A stretch of 29,956 bases of DNA from JBIOWF01 sp044868295 (GTDB taxonomy: Bacteria; Actinomycetota; Actinomycetes; Streptosporangiales; Streptosporangiaceae). The stretch is taken from contig JBIOWF010000277.1 of the NCBI GenBank assembly GCA_044868295.1, positions 1 to 29,956 on the forward strand, written 5' to 3'. Shown piece by piece: positions 16,468 to 24,362 of the stretch. The stretch's first letter is position 1, and the number at the start of each line of letters is the position of its first letter. The notes below the pieces were generated by a model. That model saw only the letters and a program-made list of their open reading frames with translations, was not told the origin of the DNA and made no database searches. A program made the position numbers and the translations under genes.

Positions 16468-16638
16468 GCCGCGGTCGGCACGGACTTGCCGAACATGGTG
16501 CGGATCCACGGCGCTTTGGAGCGCCCCGGCGACCTTGGCGATCTTCGAGTCGGGCGCGAACTCGGACCGGAACGTCGTCGAGATGAGGACGGTCGCCGTG
16601 CGGCGGCCGCCGGTGCGGTCGGTGATGTCGGGTGCATC
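16455..16638 (-). pseudogene. unidentified frameshifted coding remnant
   Basis: The minus strand shows strongly G/C-ending codons in one frame (blocks ATVLISTTFRSEFAPDSK and IAKVAGAL). Near 16522 the signal moves to another frame (blocks KAPWIRTMFGKSVP and TAAHVG), ending at a TGA. This suggests the decayed 3' end of a gene with one frameshift, squeezed between the convergent SARP and membrane-protein genes. A 6-bp hairpin (GGCGCT/AGCGCC, 16510-16525) lies at the shift. I do not recognise the family. Confidence 0.35.
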
Positions 16639-17512
16639 ACCATCCACCTTCGAAGAAGGCCAAGAGTGCCGGCGCCGGGTCTGCTGCGGTGGCCGTGTTC
16701 GCCACGGCGACAACGATCACGGCCAGCGACGACAACGCCGAGAGAGCACCGAACGCCGCCAACACGCGCCTCGTTCGCCTGTCGGACGACCCCGTTCGCG
16801 CGAACCTCTTCCAGAACACCACGCTCATGCCGATGAGCACTACCGCCGCGATCGCACCGATCACGGCCATCGCCGCGTGAAATCGAGAAAAGTCGCTGAT
16901 CATCACCTCTAGGGCGGGCGGCGTTCGGTCACCCGCACTCAGGGAGCCGGCCAGTCGCTGCCTGACTTGATCGAGCGTATCGACGAGCTCTCCCTTGGTC
17001 GCGCCGACCGCCAGCATCGGCAACAGCGAGGCGAAGGGCGCTACTGCACCCTGGACGTTGGCCATCACCACCACCAACGAGAACAGCCCGAGCATCGTGA
17101 CAAGGACACCGGACGACGCGAGGGCGACACTCCGTGCCGCCCCGAGACCGCCGGCTCTCAGGAATGCCTTCCAGAGAAGAACGCCGAGCGCGATGAGCAC
17201 GATCAGCAAGATCGCAGCGATCACGGCCTTGGCCACGTGGTAACGGAACCAGTGATCGACAACTCTCTCCAAGCCCGGGGAGAAATCCCGGTCGCCGGAA
17301 CTCCAATACGCGACGAACGCCTCGCGGAGGGCTTCGCTGAGGTTGCGCCTATCGACGAAGCCGCCGTCCCACCTGCCCGCCGCCAGCCTGCCTGGGGCGA
17401 CGACGAAGGCGACGACGAAGGCGACGACGAGGGCCACAGAGAGAGCGACGAGCATGGCGAGTGCGCGACCGGAGATACCTGCGGATCGCGATGGGGCTGC
17501 GGGACTGCGCAA
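16637..17512 (-). CDS. membrane protein of unknown function with internal duplication
   Basis: A 291-aa polytopic protein not matched to a named family. It has five hydrophobic segments, at about 19-40, 95-116, 128-152, 212-234 and 249-275. After the first segment the protein is two copies of one module, about 59-165 and 175-287. Each module is an amphipathic region with an SxGDR motif, then YH or FH, a membrane helix ending in W-K-x-F-x-R, a basic turn and a second helix. The TTG start has GAAGGA about 7 nt upstream and is preferred, though an internal ATG (residue 20) is possible. The first helix is encoded partly by a 12-bp GACGACGAAGGC repeat. It is on the same strand as the Cys-rich gene, 104 nt away; no function is inferred. 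Confidence 0.75.
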   Translation of the reverse strand: MRSPAAPSRSAGISGRALAMLVALSVALVVAFVVAFVVAPGRLAAGRWDGGFVDRRNLSEALREAFVAYWSSGDRDFSPGLERVVDHWFRYHVAKAVIAAILLIVLIALGVLLWKAFLRAGGLGAARSVALASSGVLVTMLGLFSLVVVMANVQGAVAPFASLLPMLAVGATKGELVDTLDQVRQRLAGSLSAGDRTPPALEVMISDFSRFHAAMAVIGAIAAVVLIGMSVVFWKRFARTGSSDRRTRRVLAAFGALSALSSLAVIVVAVANTATAADPAPALLAFFEGGW

Positions 17513-17616
17513 CGGGATTCCTTCGGGTGGCAGGTGACGAGGACGACCTCACCCTCCAACCCACCGCTCACAAACCGCGCTCAGCGCGCTGTCAGCCGGC
17601 CGACCAGTGGTTCACC

Positions 17617-18045
17617 TCACAGGGTGCCGCCGATGGAGCATGCCCGACACGGGGGCCGCCCGCAGATGCACTGCATGATGGCGTTGAGCACATTGTGATC
17701 GTGGTAGAGGCACTGATCCTGGCAGGTATGACGCGGAACGAATCCCGCCTGGATTTCGTCGGGCCACGGCTCCTCGCCCTCGCGGCAGCGGACGAACTGC
17801 TCCGGATCCGCCGAGTGCAGCCCATGCATGCGTGCCCGCGCCTGTGTCTCCAGCGTCCGCGCCTCCGCCACCATGGTCGTGAGCTGGGCGGCGAGATCGG
17901 AGTACCGCTCGTCGCCGGTTCGTACGTGCGCGGCCCGGAGCGCCATCACCGCGTTGCCCAGGAATCGCCCGGCGTCCTGGAGGTCTGTCGTGTGGTGCAT
18001 TTGCATGCCTGTCACGCTTCGGACCCACACGGCGTCGTTCTTCAT
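17617..18045 (-). CDS. small Cys/His-rich protein of unknown function
   Basis: A 142-aa protein whose first 80 residues are helical and soluble in character. The C-terminal third carries seven cysteines (87, 108, 112, 126, 128, 133, 136) and several histidines, in the pattern CxxxC...CxC...CxxC. Such spacing suggests a metal-binding (zinc or Fe-S) tail, but I cannot name a family. The ATG has AAAGG 7 nt upstream. It lies alone or in a two-gene unit with the downstream membrane protein. Its upstream region (18050-18180) is AT-rich for this genome and is probably its promoter. Confidence 0.7.
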   Translation of the reverse strand: MKNDAVWVRSVTGMQMHHTTDLQDAGRFLGNAVMALRAAHVRTGDERYSDLAAQLTTMVAEARTLETQARARMHGLHSADPEQFVRCREGEEPWPDEIQAGFVPRHTCQDQCLYHDHNVLNAIMQCICGRPPCRACSIGGTL

Positions 18046-18520
18046 TGATCAACCTTTCGAAGCGGTAGGCGCTCACACCTGATCTGAGTCGCCCCGTTTC
18101 GGTAGATAAGTCAAGATTTGAAGCTATACGTGAGGATAACCATACTTTTGCGTGATTTTGCGTACTCGGTAGGGCCGACTTGACCGCTGGCGGAGTGACG
18201 GAGCGGTGGTGAGACCCTCGGTTGAGCCGGATATCGCTCGTCCAGCCCCGGGCGTGACACTGCTGGTACGGAAGGTGCACCAGTCGATCGGTATCGGCAC
18301 AGCCAAAGCAAAGCCGCTCTTGGTGATGATTTGGTCAGAATTTTGATTAGGATCCTCGCGATCAGGCCACGGAAGGCACGCGGCTCTCCCCGTACGGCAT
18401 TGATCCAACGCGAGACCCTGCCTGGATTCGGGCTCCAGACAGGGTCTCCACTATCGGCGGGGCCGTTCTGGGAGCCAGGCGATGGCTTCCAGAGTCGGCG
18501 AATCCGTCATGCCATGGCGA
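18046..18520. other. 475-bp intergenic region
   Basis: No convincing gene was seen. The left part (about 18095-18180) is AT-rich with a repeated TTTTGCGT and likely holds the promoter of the Cys-rich gene. The right part holds the hairpin at 18412-18448, described separately. Confidence 0.6.
18412..18448. terminator. strong hairpin, probable terminator of the amide operon
   Basis: A 9-bp perfect stem (GAGACCCTG/CAGGGTCTC) is followed, after one C/A mismatch, by a 5-bp stem (CTGGA/TCCAG) and a 7-nt loop. It begins 73 nt after the formamidase stop on the minus strand. There is no T-run, as is common for actinobacterial terminators. Confidence 0.75.
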
Positions 18521-19768
18521 TCAACTCGTCACGGCGCACTGCCCGCGGCTCTGCCTGACCGGTCCCTCCGAGGTCGGACGCACATCGAAGTCGAAGATCG
18601 CGGTGGGCAGGTAGAGCGAGCAGCATGCGTTGGGGATGTCGACGATCCCGCTGACACGCCCCTCGATCGGGGCCGAGCCGAGGAGCAGATAGGCCTGTTC
18701 GCCGGTGTAGCCCCACTTCTTGAGGTACTCGACCGCGTTGAGGCAGGCCCTGCGGTAGGCCACCGTCGCATCGAGGTAGTAGTTGGTGTCGGTGTCGTGA
18801 TCGACCGAGATCCCGATGAACGAGAGAAACTCGGAGTACCGGGGCTCGACGTTGCCCGGCATGAAGATCGGATTGGTGGTTACGCCGTACTTCTCCATGC
18901 CGCCCTTGATGAGGTCGACGTGGAAGTCGATGAACCCTCCCATTTCGATCGCGCCGCAGAAAGTGATTTCGCCATCGCCCTGGCTGAAGTGCAGGTCACC
19001 TCCGGAGAACTTGGCGTCCCTCACGTGAACCGGGTAGAAGACCCTGGCTCCGCGAGTGAAGTTCTTGATGTCGTGGTTGCCGCCGTTCTCCCGCGCCGGA
19101 ACGGTGCGGGCGCCCTCGGTCCCGATTCGCTGTGCCACGTCGCCCTGTGCCGTACCGGCGATGACGTTTTGGGTCAGCGGCGGCAGGCCCAGCGGCGGGA
19201 CCCGTTGCGGATCGGTGTCGATGAGAGCCTTTTCCCGGCGGTTCCAGGACGCGAGAAGCGCGGCTGATGGCGCGGTGCCGAACAGCCCGGGGTGGGTGAT
19301 GCCGGTGTAGCTGATACCCGGCAGGTGGCGGGATGTGGCGACCATGCCGTGGAAGTCCCAGATCGCCTTCAAGGAGTCCGGGAAGTAGTCGGTCAGGAAG
19401 CCGCCGCCGTTCGACTTGGCGAAGACGCCGGTGTAACCCCATCCCTGCCCTGGTGCCTCCCCGACCTGCTGCGGAACCGGCCCGAGGTCGAGGATGTCGA
19501 TGACCAGGAGATCGCCTGGTTCGGCTCCCTCGACGCCTACGGGTCCGCTCAGCACGTGTGCGACGCTCAGGTCGACGTCCCGTACGTCGTTCGCGGAATC
19601 GTTGTTGCCGATCTGGGCGTCGGTCCATTCCCTGCATTCGACGCGGAACTCATCGCCAGGACGCACCATTTCAACCACAGGAATGTCTGGGTGCCATCGG
19701 TTATGCCCTGGTACCTGTTGATCGCGCATTGACTTCGTCTGATCGACGCTGAATACGACTCTTGGCAT
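18521..19768 (-). CDS. fmdA: acetamidase/formamidase
   Basis: A full-length 415-aa enzyme of the acetamidase/formamidase (FmdA_AmdA) family, which hydrolyses formamide or short aliphatic amides to ammonia and the acid in the cytoplasm. The N-terminal GHNRWHPDIP (21-30), NGGNHDIKN (228-236) and GGDLHFSQGDGEI (256-268) are family hallmarks. The C-terminal part includes SEFLSFIGIS and the region before DFDVRPT. The ATG has GAAAGG about 10 nt upstream. It is the last gene of a minus-strand unit after an AmiS/UreI channel (82-nt gap) and an FmdB-like protein, so amide uptake and hydrolysis for nitrogen supply is the evident role. Formamide versus acetamide cannot be decided from sequence. Confidence 0.95.
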   Translation of the reverse strand: MPRVVFSVDQTKSMRDQQVPGHNRWHPDIPVVEMVRPGDEFRVECREWTDAQIGNNDSANDVRDVDLSVAHVLSGPVGVEGAEPGDLLVIDILDLGPVPQQVGEAPGQGWGYTGVFAKSNGGGFLTDYFPDSLKAIWDFHGMVATSRHLPGISYTGITHPGLFGTAPSAALLASWNRREKALIDTDPQRVPPLGLPPLTQNVIAGTAQGDVAQRIGTEGARTVPARENGGNHDIKNFTRGARVFYPVHVRDAKFSGGDLHFSQGDGEITFCGAIEMGGFIDFHVDLIKGGMEKYGVTTNPIFMPGNVEPRYSEFLSFIGISVDHDTDTNYYLDATVAYRRACLNAVEYLKKWGYTGEQAYLLLGSAPIEGRVSGIVDIPNACCSLYLPTAIFDFDVRPTSEGPVRQSRGQCAVTS

Positions 19769-19850
19769 GATGAGTACCTTTCTTTGCTAGTAGCGCCCTC
19801 AGGTATTAGCGCGTCGCGACACCTCCTCTTCTGCTCTGTGGGCCTCTGTG

Positions 19851-20507
19851 TCAGGTCCATCGGGGGCGATGCCTCCGGCCCATCGCCTCTTCCTGCGGGC
19901 CCTGTTCCGTGGCCGCGGGTTCCCGTCTCCGTGTCAGCGGCCACAGCCCGATGAAGACCACCAGGCCGAACACGGCGAGGATGCCGGCCAGGCGGCTCGT
20001 GTCCCGCCAGAGGCCGGTAAGGATCATGTAGGCCGGAATCGCCGCCGTGACCCACCCCTGGATCGCCGTCACCCAGCCCGTGTACCGCGTGATCTCCTGG
20101 CGCTTCAAACCCAGCAGCACGAAGAACAGGAACCACAGGAAGGCCCAGTAAAGCCAGATGACACCGAACGCCGGGTCGCCGAGGATCCGGAAGTTCGCGT
20201 ACGAATATCCAAGTGCCATGACGGCGACGAACAGTGAGAAGTAGCCGACACCTGTGGAGTCGATGCCGGCCAGCAGATCAATCCCCACGTAGAGGTAGGT
20301 GAACCCGAAGAGGAAGATTCCCGATGCGCCGAGGATCTCAGCGGGATCGCCGCGACTGGAGATGATCAGCACGGTCGGCGTGATCACCTGCAATGCCCCG
20401 ACGAAGAGGTTGAATATGCCGGCCGCACGTGGCTCGACCTTGCCCAGGAGCATCAACCCGTTCAGGAAGAGCACTGCGCCGACGTAAAGTAATCCGACAG
20501 CTCCCAC
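19851..20507 (-). CDS. amiS: AmiS/UreI family short-chain amide or urea channel
   Basis: A 218-aa membrane protein with about seven hydrophobic helices and the AmiS/UreI signature: GLLYVGAVLFLNGLMLLGK at the N-terminus, GFTYLYVGIDLLAG (68-81), and LYWAFLWFLFFVLLGL (119-134). Members form pH-gated or passive channels for urea and small amides. Residues 192-218 are a basic, hydrophilic tail. The frame is open further upstream, but GTG 20507 is preferred: AGGAGG lies 10 nt upstream and the family's conserved N-terminus begins right there. Located 82 nt before the amidase gene, it would bring in the amide substrate. Confidence 0.92.
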   Translation of the reverse strand: MGAVGLLYVGAVLFLNGLMLLGKVEPRAAGIFNLFVGALQVITPTVLIISSRGDPAEILGASGIFLFGFTYLYVGIDLLAGIDSTGVGYFSLFVAVMALGYSYANFRILGDPAFGVIWLYWAFLWFLFFVLLGLKRQEITRYTGWVTAIQGWVTAAIPAYMILTGLWRDTSRLAGILAVFGLVVFIGLWPLTRRREPAATEQGPQEEAMGRRHRPRWT

Positions 20508-20547
20508 CAGCGACGCACCTCCTAGTGCTCGTGATGGATGTTTCCTA

Positions 20548-20575
20548 TTGGCGACATCGTCTTGGCGACATCGTC
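20548..20575. repeat. 14-bp tandem duplication
   Basis: TTGGCGACATCGTC occurs twice in tandem, in the 192-bp gap between the FmdB-like gene and amiS, just upstream of the amiS ribosome site. Confidence 0.85.
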
Positions 20576-20699
20576 CACGCCTGGCGATCCAGCCTGCGGC
20601 GGACGGCCCCGCATCCGCATGCCCCGTCGCCAACGCGAACGCGGCGGAGCCCCGCACCTGCCCGGTTCGCGCGCACGTGGACGCGCCGTTTTCTGTTGA

Positions 20700-20978
20700 T
20701 CAAGGTCGAGGCAGACGTGCCAGTGCCGGGTGCGGCGGGCGTTGGCGCCGCCGCTGAGAAGGCACGCTCGTGACAACCTCGGGTGCTTCCTGGCTTTGCT
20801 CCTCCCGGGCGAGCGCGGCGGTCACTACCGAGGGCACCCGGCTGAGGTACGGCGAGGAGAAGACGCGACCGGCCGGGAGGTGACACTCGGGGCAATCGCA
20901 TTCCGCCGGAGCAGTGCCTATGGGCAGGTGCACCTCGAATCGCCCGCAATCAAGGCAGCGATACTCATAGGTCGCCAT
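20700..20978 (-). CDS. fmdB: FmdB-family zinc ribbon protein
   Basis: A 92-aa protein beginning MATYEYRCLDCG, the classic start of the FmdB/CxxC_CxxC_SSSS family. A CxxC (YRCLDCG) and a CPxC (DCPECH) pair can bind one zinc, followed by GRVFSSPYL. FmdB was named as a putative regulator of formamidase expression; its mechanism is not established. The tail is Gln/Arg/Pro-rich. ATG 20978 is chosen over ATG 20984 because the GGGGG lies 6 nt upstream and the family starts here; the frame stays open to 21194 but the extension has no family character. It heads the amide unit, 192 nt before amiS. Confidence 0.88.
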   Translation of the reverse strand: MATYEYRCLDCGRFEVHLPIGTAPAECDCPECHLPAGRVFSSPYLSRVPSVVTAALAREEQSQEAPEVVTSVPSQRRRQRPPHPALARLPRP

Positions 20979-21400
20979 AGGCATCCCCCGCCAGAGATCA
21001 AGGCCACGGTTTCCCCGGCCTTTGACGCCGCCATCGCCGGTCCACGGCGATCTAAGCCCCACCTCAGGTAACCTCCGCTCCAAACCCCCTGTCAAGGTCG
21101 CCGAAAAGGTCGCGATGTCGCCGGGAACAGTCGAAAAACACCGGCTCTCAGCGGGATTCAGCAGCGGAACTGTGTCCGCGACAGCACCAAACATGCCCCG
21201 ATTTTTAAGCTGTCACCGGCCACCACGCCGACCTGGTCAGCGGGACGGCGCGGACCGAGTGGACGGCCGCGCCGACGCGAGTGCCCACGGTCTCTGGAGA
21301 CCTTTCTTGATGGCGTCCACCATGTTCGTCATGGCGGGCTGTTCGTCCGTTCCGGACGTAGTGATGACGAAGATTCCCTCCATCCCGTGCACGGCGGACT
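20979..21400. other. 422-bp intergenic region upstream of fmdB
   Basis: It probably contains the promoter of the amide operon; no clear hexamers were found. On the plus strand a short stretch near 21085-21145 translates to AEKVAMSPGTVEKHR, which resembles a LuxR-type helix-turn-helix, but nothing around it supports a gene. Confidence 0.45.
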
Positions 21401-21595
21401 CTAGCGAGGAGGGGTCACCATCTTGTTGCGCAGGCTCGCGATCAGCCCGTCGGCGTTGAGGGTCGCGCGCTAGACGCCGCTCTGGGCTATCAGGCGGCCG
21501 TCGGCCGAGCGGCCCGCTTGGACCCAGTGGCACTCGAGCGTGCCGTCATCGAGCACCGTGGTGTTCCAGAAATGCTTGCCAATGACGTCATGGTC
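21401..21595 (-). pseudogene. SnoaL-like / NTF2-fold protein remnant with internal stop
   Basis: A 65-codon minus-strand frame reads like the C-terminal part of a SnoaL-like (NTF2-fold) protein: VIGKHFWNTTVLDDGTLECH, WVQAGRSADGRLIAQSGV, then RATLNADGLIASLRNK. It is interrupted by TAG at 21470-21472 (one base from a Tyr codon) and ends with TAG at 21401. A TAA lies just before its first residues and no start is present. The N-terminal part is missing, so the gene is dead. Confidence 0.72.
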
Positions 21596-21641
21596 GCTTC
21601 CTTACCTGTGGCGAACTGGACCCAGGGAAGGAGCTTCGTTC

Positions 21642-22487
21642 CTAGCGGGTGGCGCTGGTGTAGGAGCCCGCAAGAATCAGGAGCAGACCCACGAGCGCTT
21701 CGGGATTGGCCTGTTCGCCGAGGAAGATGACGCCGAAGGCGACGGCGAATCCGGGATCCAGGTATCCGGCGAGGTTCGCGCGTGCGGCGCCGACACGATG
21801 GATCAGCACATAGAAGAGGACAAGTGCCCCGGCCGTGGCGACCAAGCTGAGGAGCAGAAGGTAGCCGACCGTCGGTGGATCAGGCAGCCGCAGGCCGTTG
21901 ATGGCCGCGAACGGCGTAACGACGAGGGCGCTGAGAGTCATTGCGGCAGCGGCGATTCCCAGCGGGGGTATTTCGGGGATAGCGCGTTCGGCCCATATCG
22001 ATCCGGTGGCGATGAAAGCGGCGGCGGCGACCAGGGCGGCGGCTCCCCATCCGCTCGTACTGCCGACGGAAGCGTTTCGTGCGAACAGCAGGGCGACACC
22101 GGCCAGTCCGAGAAGAACACCGACGAGCAGGCGCGAAGGTACGGTGCGGTTGATCGCAGCGGTGAGCACGGCGGCCCAGACGGGCTGGGTGGCCACCAGG
22201 ATTCCCGCCATTCCCGCTGACACGTACTGCTGGCCGAATGTCAGCAGCACGAGTGGCATGGTTACCTGTAACAGTGCCGTGAATGTCACAGCCCAGGGCC
22301 GGGCCCGTACGGTGCGCAGGGCATCGCGGTGAACGGCCAGCGGGAGCAGAACGGCCGCTGACAAAGCGGTCCGGGCGGCGACGACGGCGAGTGGGGACAG
22401 CTCGCGCAGTACCACCGTGGTCAGGGGGTAGATAGCGCCCCATATGCCGCCGAGCAGGATGAGCAGGGCGGTGTTGCGTCGTGTCAC
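21642..22487 (-). CDS. EamA/DMT-family transporter
   Basis: A 281-aa integral membrane protein with ten predicted helices in two EamA repeats (about 5-133 and 147-278). Family features include the N-terminal GGIWGAIYPL and the second-half RVGAARANLAGYLDPGFAVAFG followed by FLGE. EamA proteins usually export amino acids or metabolites; the substrate is unknown. The ATG overlaps the stop of the XRE-TPR regulator by 4 nt (ATGA), so the regulator and exporter are co-translated and probably functionally linked. Confidence 0.92.
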   Translation of the reverse strand: MTRRNTALLILLGGIWGAIYPLTTVVLRELSPLAVVAARTALSAAVLLPLAVHRDALRTVRARPWAVTFTALLQVTMPLVLLTFGQQYVSAGMAGILVATQPVWAAVLTAAINRTVPSRLLVGVLLGLAGVALLFARNASVGSTSGWGAAALVAAAAFIATGSIWAERAIPEIPPLGIAAAAMTLSALVVTPFAAINGLRLPDPPTVGYLLLLSLVATAGALVLFYVLIHRVGAARANLAGYLDPGFAVAFGVIFLGEQANPEALVGLLLILAGSYTSATR

Positions 22488-24016
22488 AGTCCGAGCTGCT
22501 CGTCCAATTCTCGTACCGCTTGGGTGTCCCGGTAGGGGCGAAGCCGGCAGCGAAGATCCATGACATATCGGAGGTTGCGGGGGGATCTGGTTTTCACAGC
22601 GATGGCGTACGCTTCGCCGGTCAGGCGGGCGGCCTCGGGGATCTCCTCTTGCGCCAGGCGTGCTGAGGCGCGAGCTGTCAGCACCTCGGCCGAGGCGCGG
22701 ACCGCGCCGTGCGACCAGATTGCGAATGCCTGGTCGATGGCATCGCGGCCTTCGCTGACCGCCGCAAGGGTGCGTGTTCCTAATTTGAGGAGGGACAGCC
22801 CGATCATCTTGTAGAGGTGGCCGAGGTCGTGGAAGGCGATGTAATCATCGGGCCGGCCCGTCGGGTGATCCAGTAGTTCGGTGGCAACCTGGAGATCATC
22901 CCGGCACGCCCGGTCATTGCCCAGGCAGGCGTGGATGTAGGCCCGGGTCACGGCAAGCCATGACCGTACGGTCGGCTCGGCTTTGGTGCCCGCGAGTCGT
23001 ACGGCTTCATCCGCGAATTCCAAGGCGTGATCATGTTGGTGGGCCTCGCAGAGGATTCGACTCATCCGCCCCAGCAGGTACGCCTGCCGGTCCAGGTCGT
23101 CATTGTCCCGGGCGATCTCGGCGGACTGGCGGGCCAGCGATAGCGCGTGATCATGCACTTCCAGATCGAGGCACAGCCACGAGATCAGGCCGCCTGAATC
23201 GATGGCCAGCGCGGCCAGGTGCGTACGCTGCGCCGTATTGGGCGCCTGTCGCACCCAGGCGGACAGCCGATGATGGTGATCCATTGCCTGGGCGAAGACC
23301 GCGTGCGGGCCGAGCAGGTTGTCCAGTCGGCGGTAGTTGGCGGTCAGCTGGGCGCATGCTTCATAGAGCTCGTGGCTGAACATCGGCGGTGATGACGTCG
23401 TGGGCACGTGGGGGAGCAATGCTGTGGCCGCCAGGCCGCCGGCAAGGGGGAAAAGATCGCGTCTCCGCATGAGAGCATCCCGGGACGTGAGGAGTTCTTC
23501 GAGTCTGAGCGATGAATCGCAATGCTGCGATTGATCCCTGGATGGCGTCACGTCCCCGCACGAGAGAATCCCGGATGGGGAAATGCGCCGCTGAGCGGAC
23601 CATACGGCCTGGTGTTGAGCCGGGAAATCACGGAGTTCGTCGTTGTGGTTAACGCTGCGGCAGGGCGCGTCATCGATGCCATCGCCGTTCAGCGTGGGTT
23701 CCGCGACTTCGCTGAACAAGTGCGCTTCATCGATGCCGAAAACTCGGCAATACAGCAGGCGGTAGGGGTCGCCGGGCTCGTGCTCGCCGGCCTCGTGGGT
23801 CCGGATTCTGCGGATGACGGATTCCCGCGTCGGCAGCCGGATCTGGTCACCGGCCTCTTGGATGAGTCGAGCAGCGAGATCTTTCTGACTCCACAGTCGG
23901 TCGCGTCGCTCAGCGCGTAGCCGCACAGCCCATGTGGGCAGATTATCGGCGACCACGGGCAGACCTCCGGCTACTCGATAAGAGATATCGGGCATTATCC
24001 TCCGGTGTCCTGTCAT
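22484..24016 (-). CDS. XRE-family transcriptional regulator with TPR-like C-terminus
   Basis: A 510-aa protein with an N-terminal XRE-like helix-turn-helix (about 27-100, including WAVRLRAERRDRLWSQKDLA) and a long helical C-terminal region of TPR-like repeats (about 205-500). Between them, near residues 178-197, lies MRRRDLFPLAGGLAATALLP, a Tat-signal-like twin-Arg plus hydrophobic stretch in the middle of the protein. Comparable segments are seen in other actinobacterial XRE-TPR regulators. Such TPR domains often sense small molecules or peptides. The start is uncertain: ATG 24016 has no clear ribosome site, and ATG 23995 has GGAGG only 3 nt upstream. It is coupled to the EamA exporter and divergent from the methyltransferase. 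Confidence 0.85.
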   Translation of the reverse strand: MTGHRRIMPDISYRVAGGLPVVADNLPTWAVRLRAERRDRLWSQKDLAARLIQEAGDQIRLPTRESVIRRIRTHEAGEHEPGDPYRLLYCRVFGIDEAHLFSEVAEPTLNGDGIDDAPCRSVNHNDELRDFPAQHQAVWSAQRRISPSGILSCGDVTPSRDQSQHCDSSLRLEELLTSRDALMRRRDLFPLAGGLAATALLPHVPTTSSPPMFSHELYEACAQLTANYRRLDNLLGPHAVFAQAMDHHHRLSAWVRQAPNTAQRTHLAALAIDSGGLISWLCLDLEVHDHALSLARQSAEIARDNDDLDRQAYLLGRMSRILCEAHQHDHALEFADEAVRLAGTKAEPTVRSWLAVTRAYIHACLGNDRACRDDLQVATELLDHPTGRPDDYIAFHDLGHLYKMIGLSLLKLGTRTLAAVSEGRDAIDQAFAIWSHGAVRASAEVLTARASARLAQEEIPEAARLTGEAYAIAVKTRSPRNLRYVMDLRCRLRPYRDTQAVRELDEQLGL

Positions 24017-24076
24017 ATCCGCTATTCACGCGCATCTTTGACCAGTGAGATAAGGACATGGTCATCGCCCCCGGCG

Positions 24077-24101
24077 CCCCGGACGTCGCGCGCGTCCGGG
24101 G
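24077..24101. promoter_or_regulatory. perfect GC-rich palindrome in the divergent promoter region
   Basis: CCCCGGACG and CGTCCGGGG form a perfect 9-bp stem with a 7-nt loop. It starts 60 nt upstream of the regulator gene, so it could be an operator or a leader hairpin. Confidence 0.5.
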
Positions 24102-24186
24102 CAAACGAGTTCACCCAGCCCCGAGGCTGTTTCGCTTCGCGAATCCGATCGTGTTCACGGCGCCCGGTTCCGACTCCCACTCGGCC

Positions 24187-24215
24187 TTAGCAAATACCTC
24201 TTTTCTCCATAAATC
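24187..24215 (+). promoter_or_regulatory. putative promoter of the methyltransferase gene
   Basis: TTAGCA (24187-24192) and TAAATC (24210-24215) are 17 bp apart in an unusually AT-rich patch, about 148 nt before the methyltransferase start. Confidence 0.35.
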
Positions 24216-24362
24216 GCCTTATTGGGAGCTTCGAGCAGATACCTGCAGCATGGAGACGCCCCACAATCAGTGCCGCCGGCCCTGTACGGCCCTGGCCGAA
24301 ACATCCCAGGACGCGGATCCTCTTATTTCCGCACATCCCTTGGGTCGACAGAGGGGCGCCCA

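Larger units (their letters stand above)
24017..24362. other. 346-bp divergent intergenic region
   Basis: It separates the XRE-TPR gene (minus) from the methyltransferase (plus) and should hold both promoters. It contains a perfect hairpin (24077-24101) and one promoter-like pair (24187-24215), each listed separately. Confidence 0.6.

Noticed and set aside
14713..16713. 666-codon open frame on the minus strand opposite the SARP gene
   Set aside because: It is antisense to a protein with clear domains and looks like a shadow of GC-biased codons.
21085..21145. LuxR-type helix-turn-helix remnant (AEKVAMSPGTVEKHR)
   Set aside because: The match is short, with no flanking similarity or coding bias; chance is more likely.
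20979..21194. 72-residue N-terminal extension of the FmdB-like protein
   Set aside because: The family begins at the MATYEYRC motif, which has its own ribosome site.
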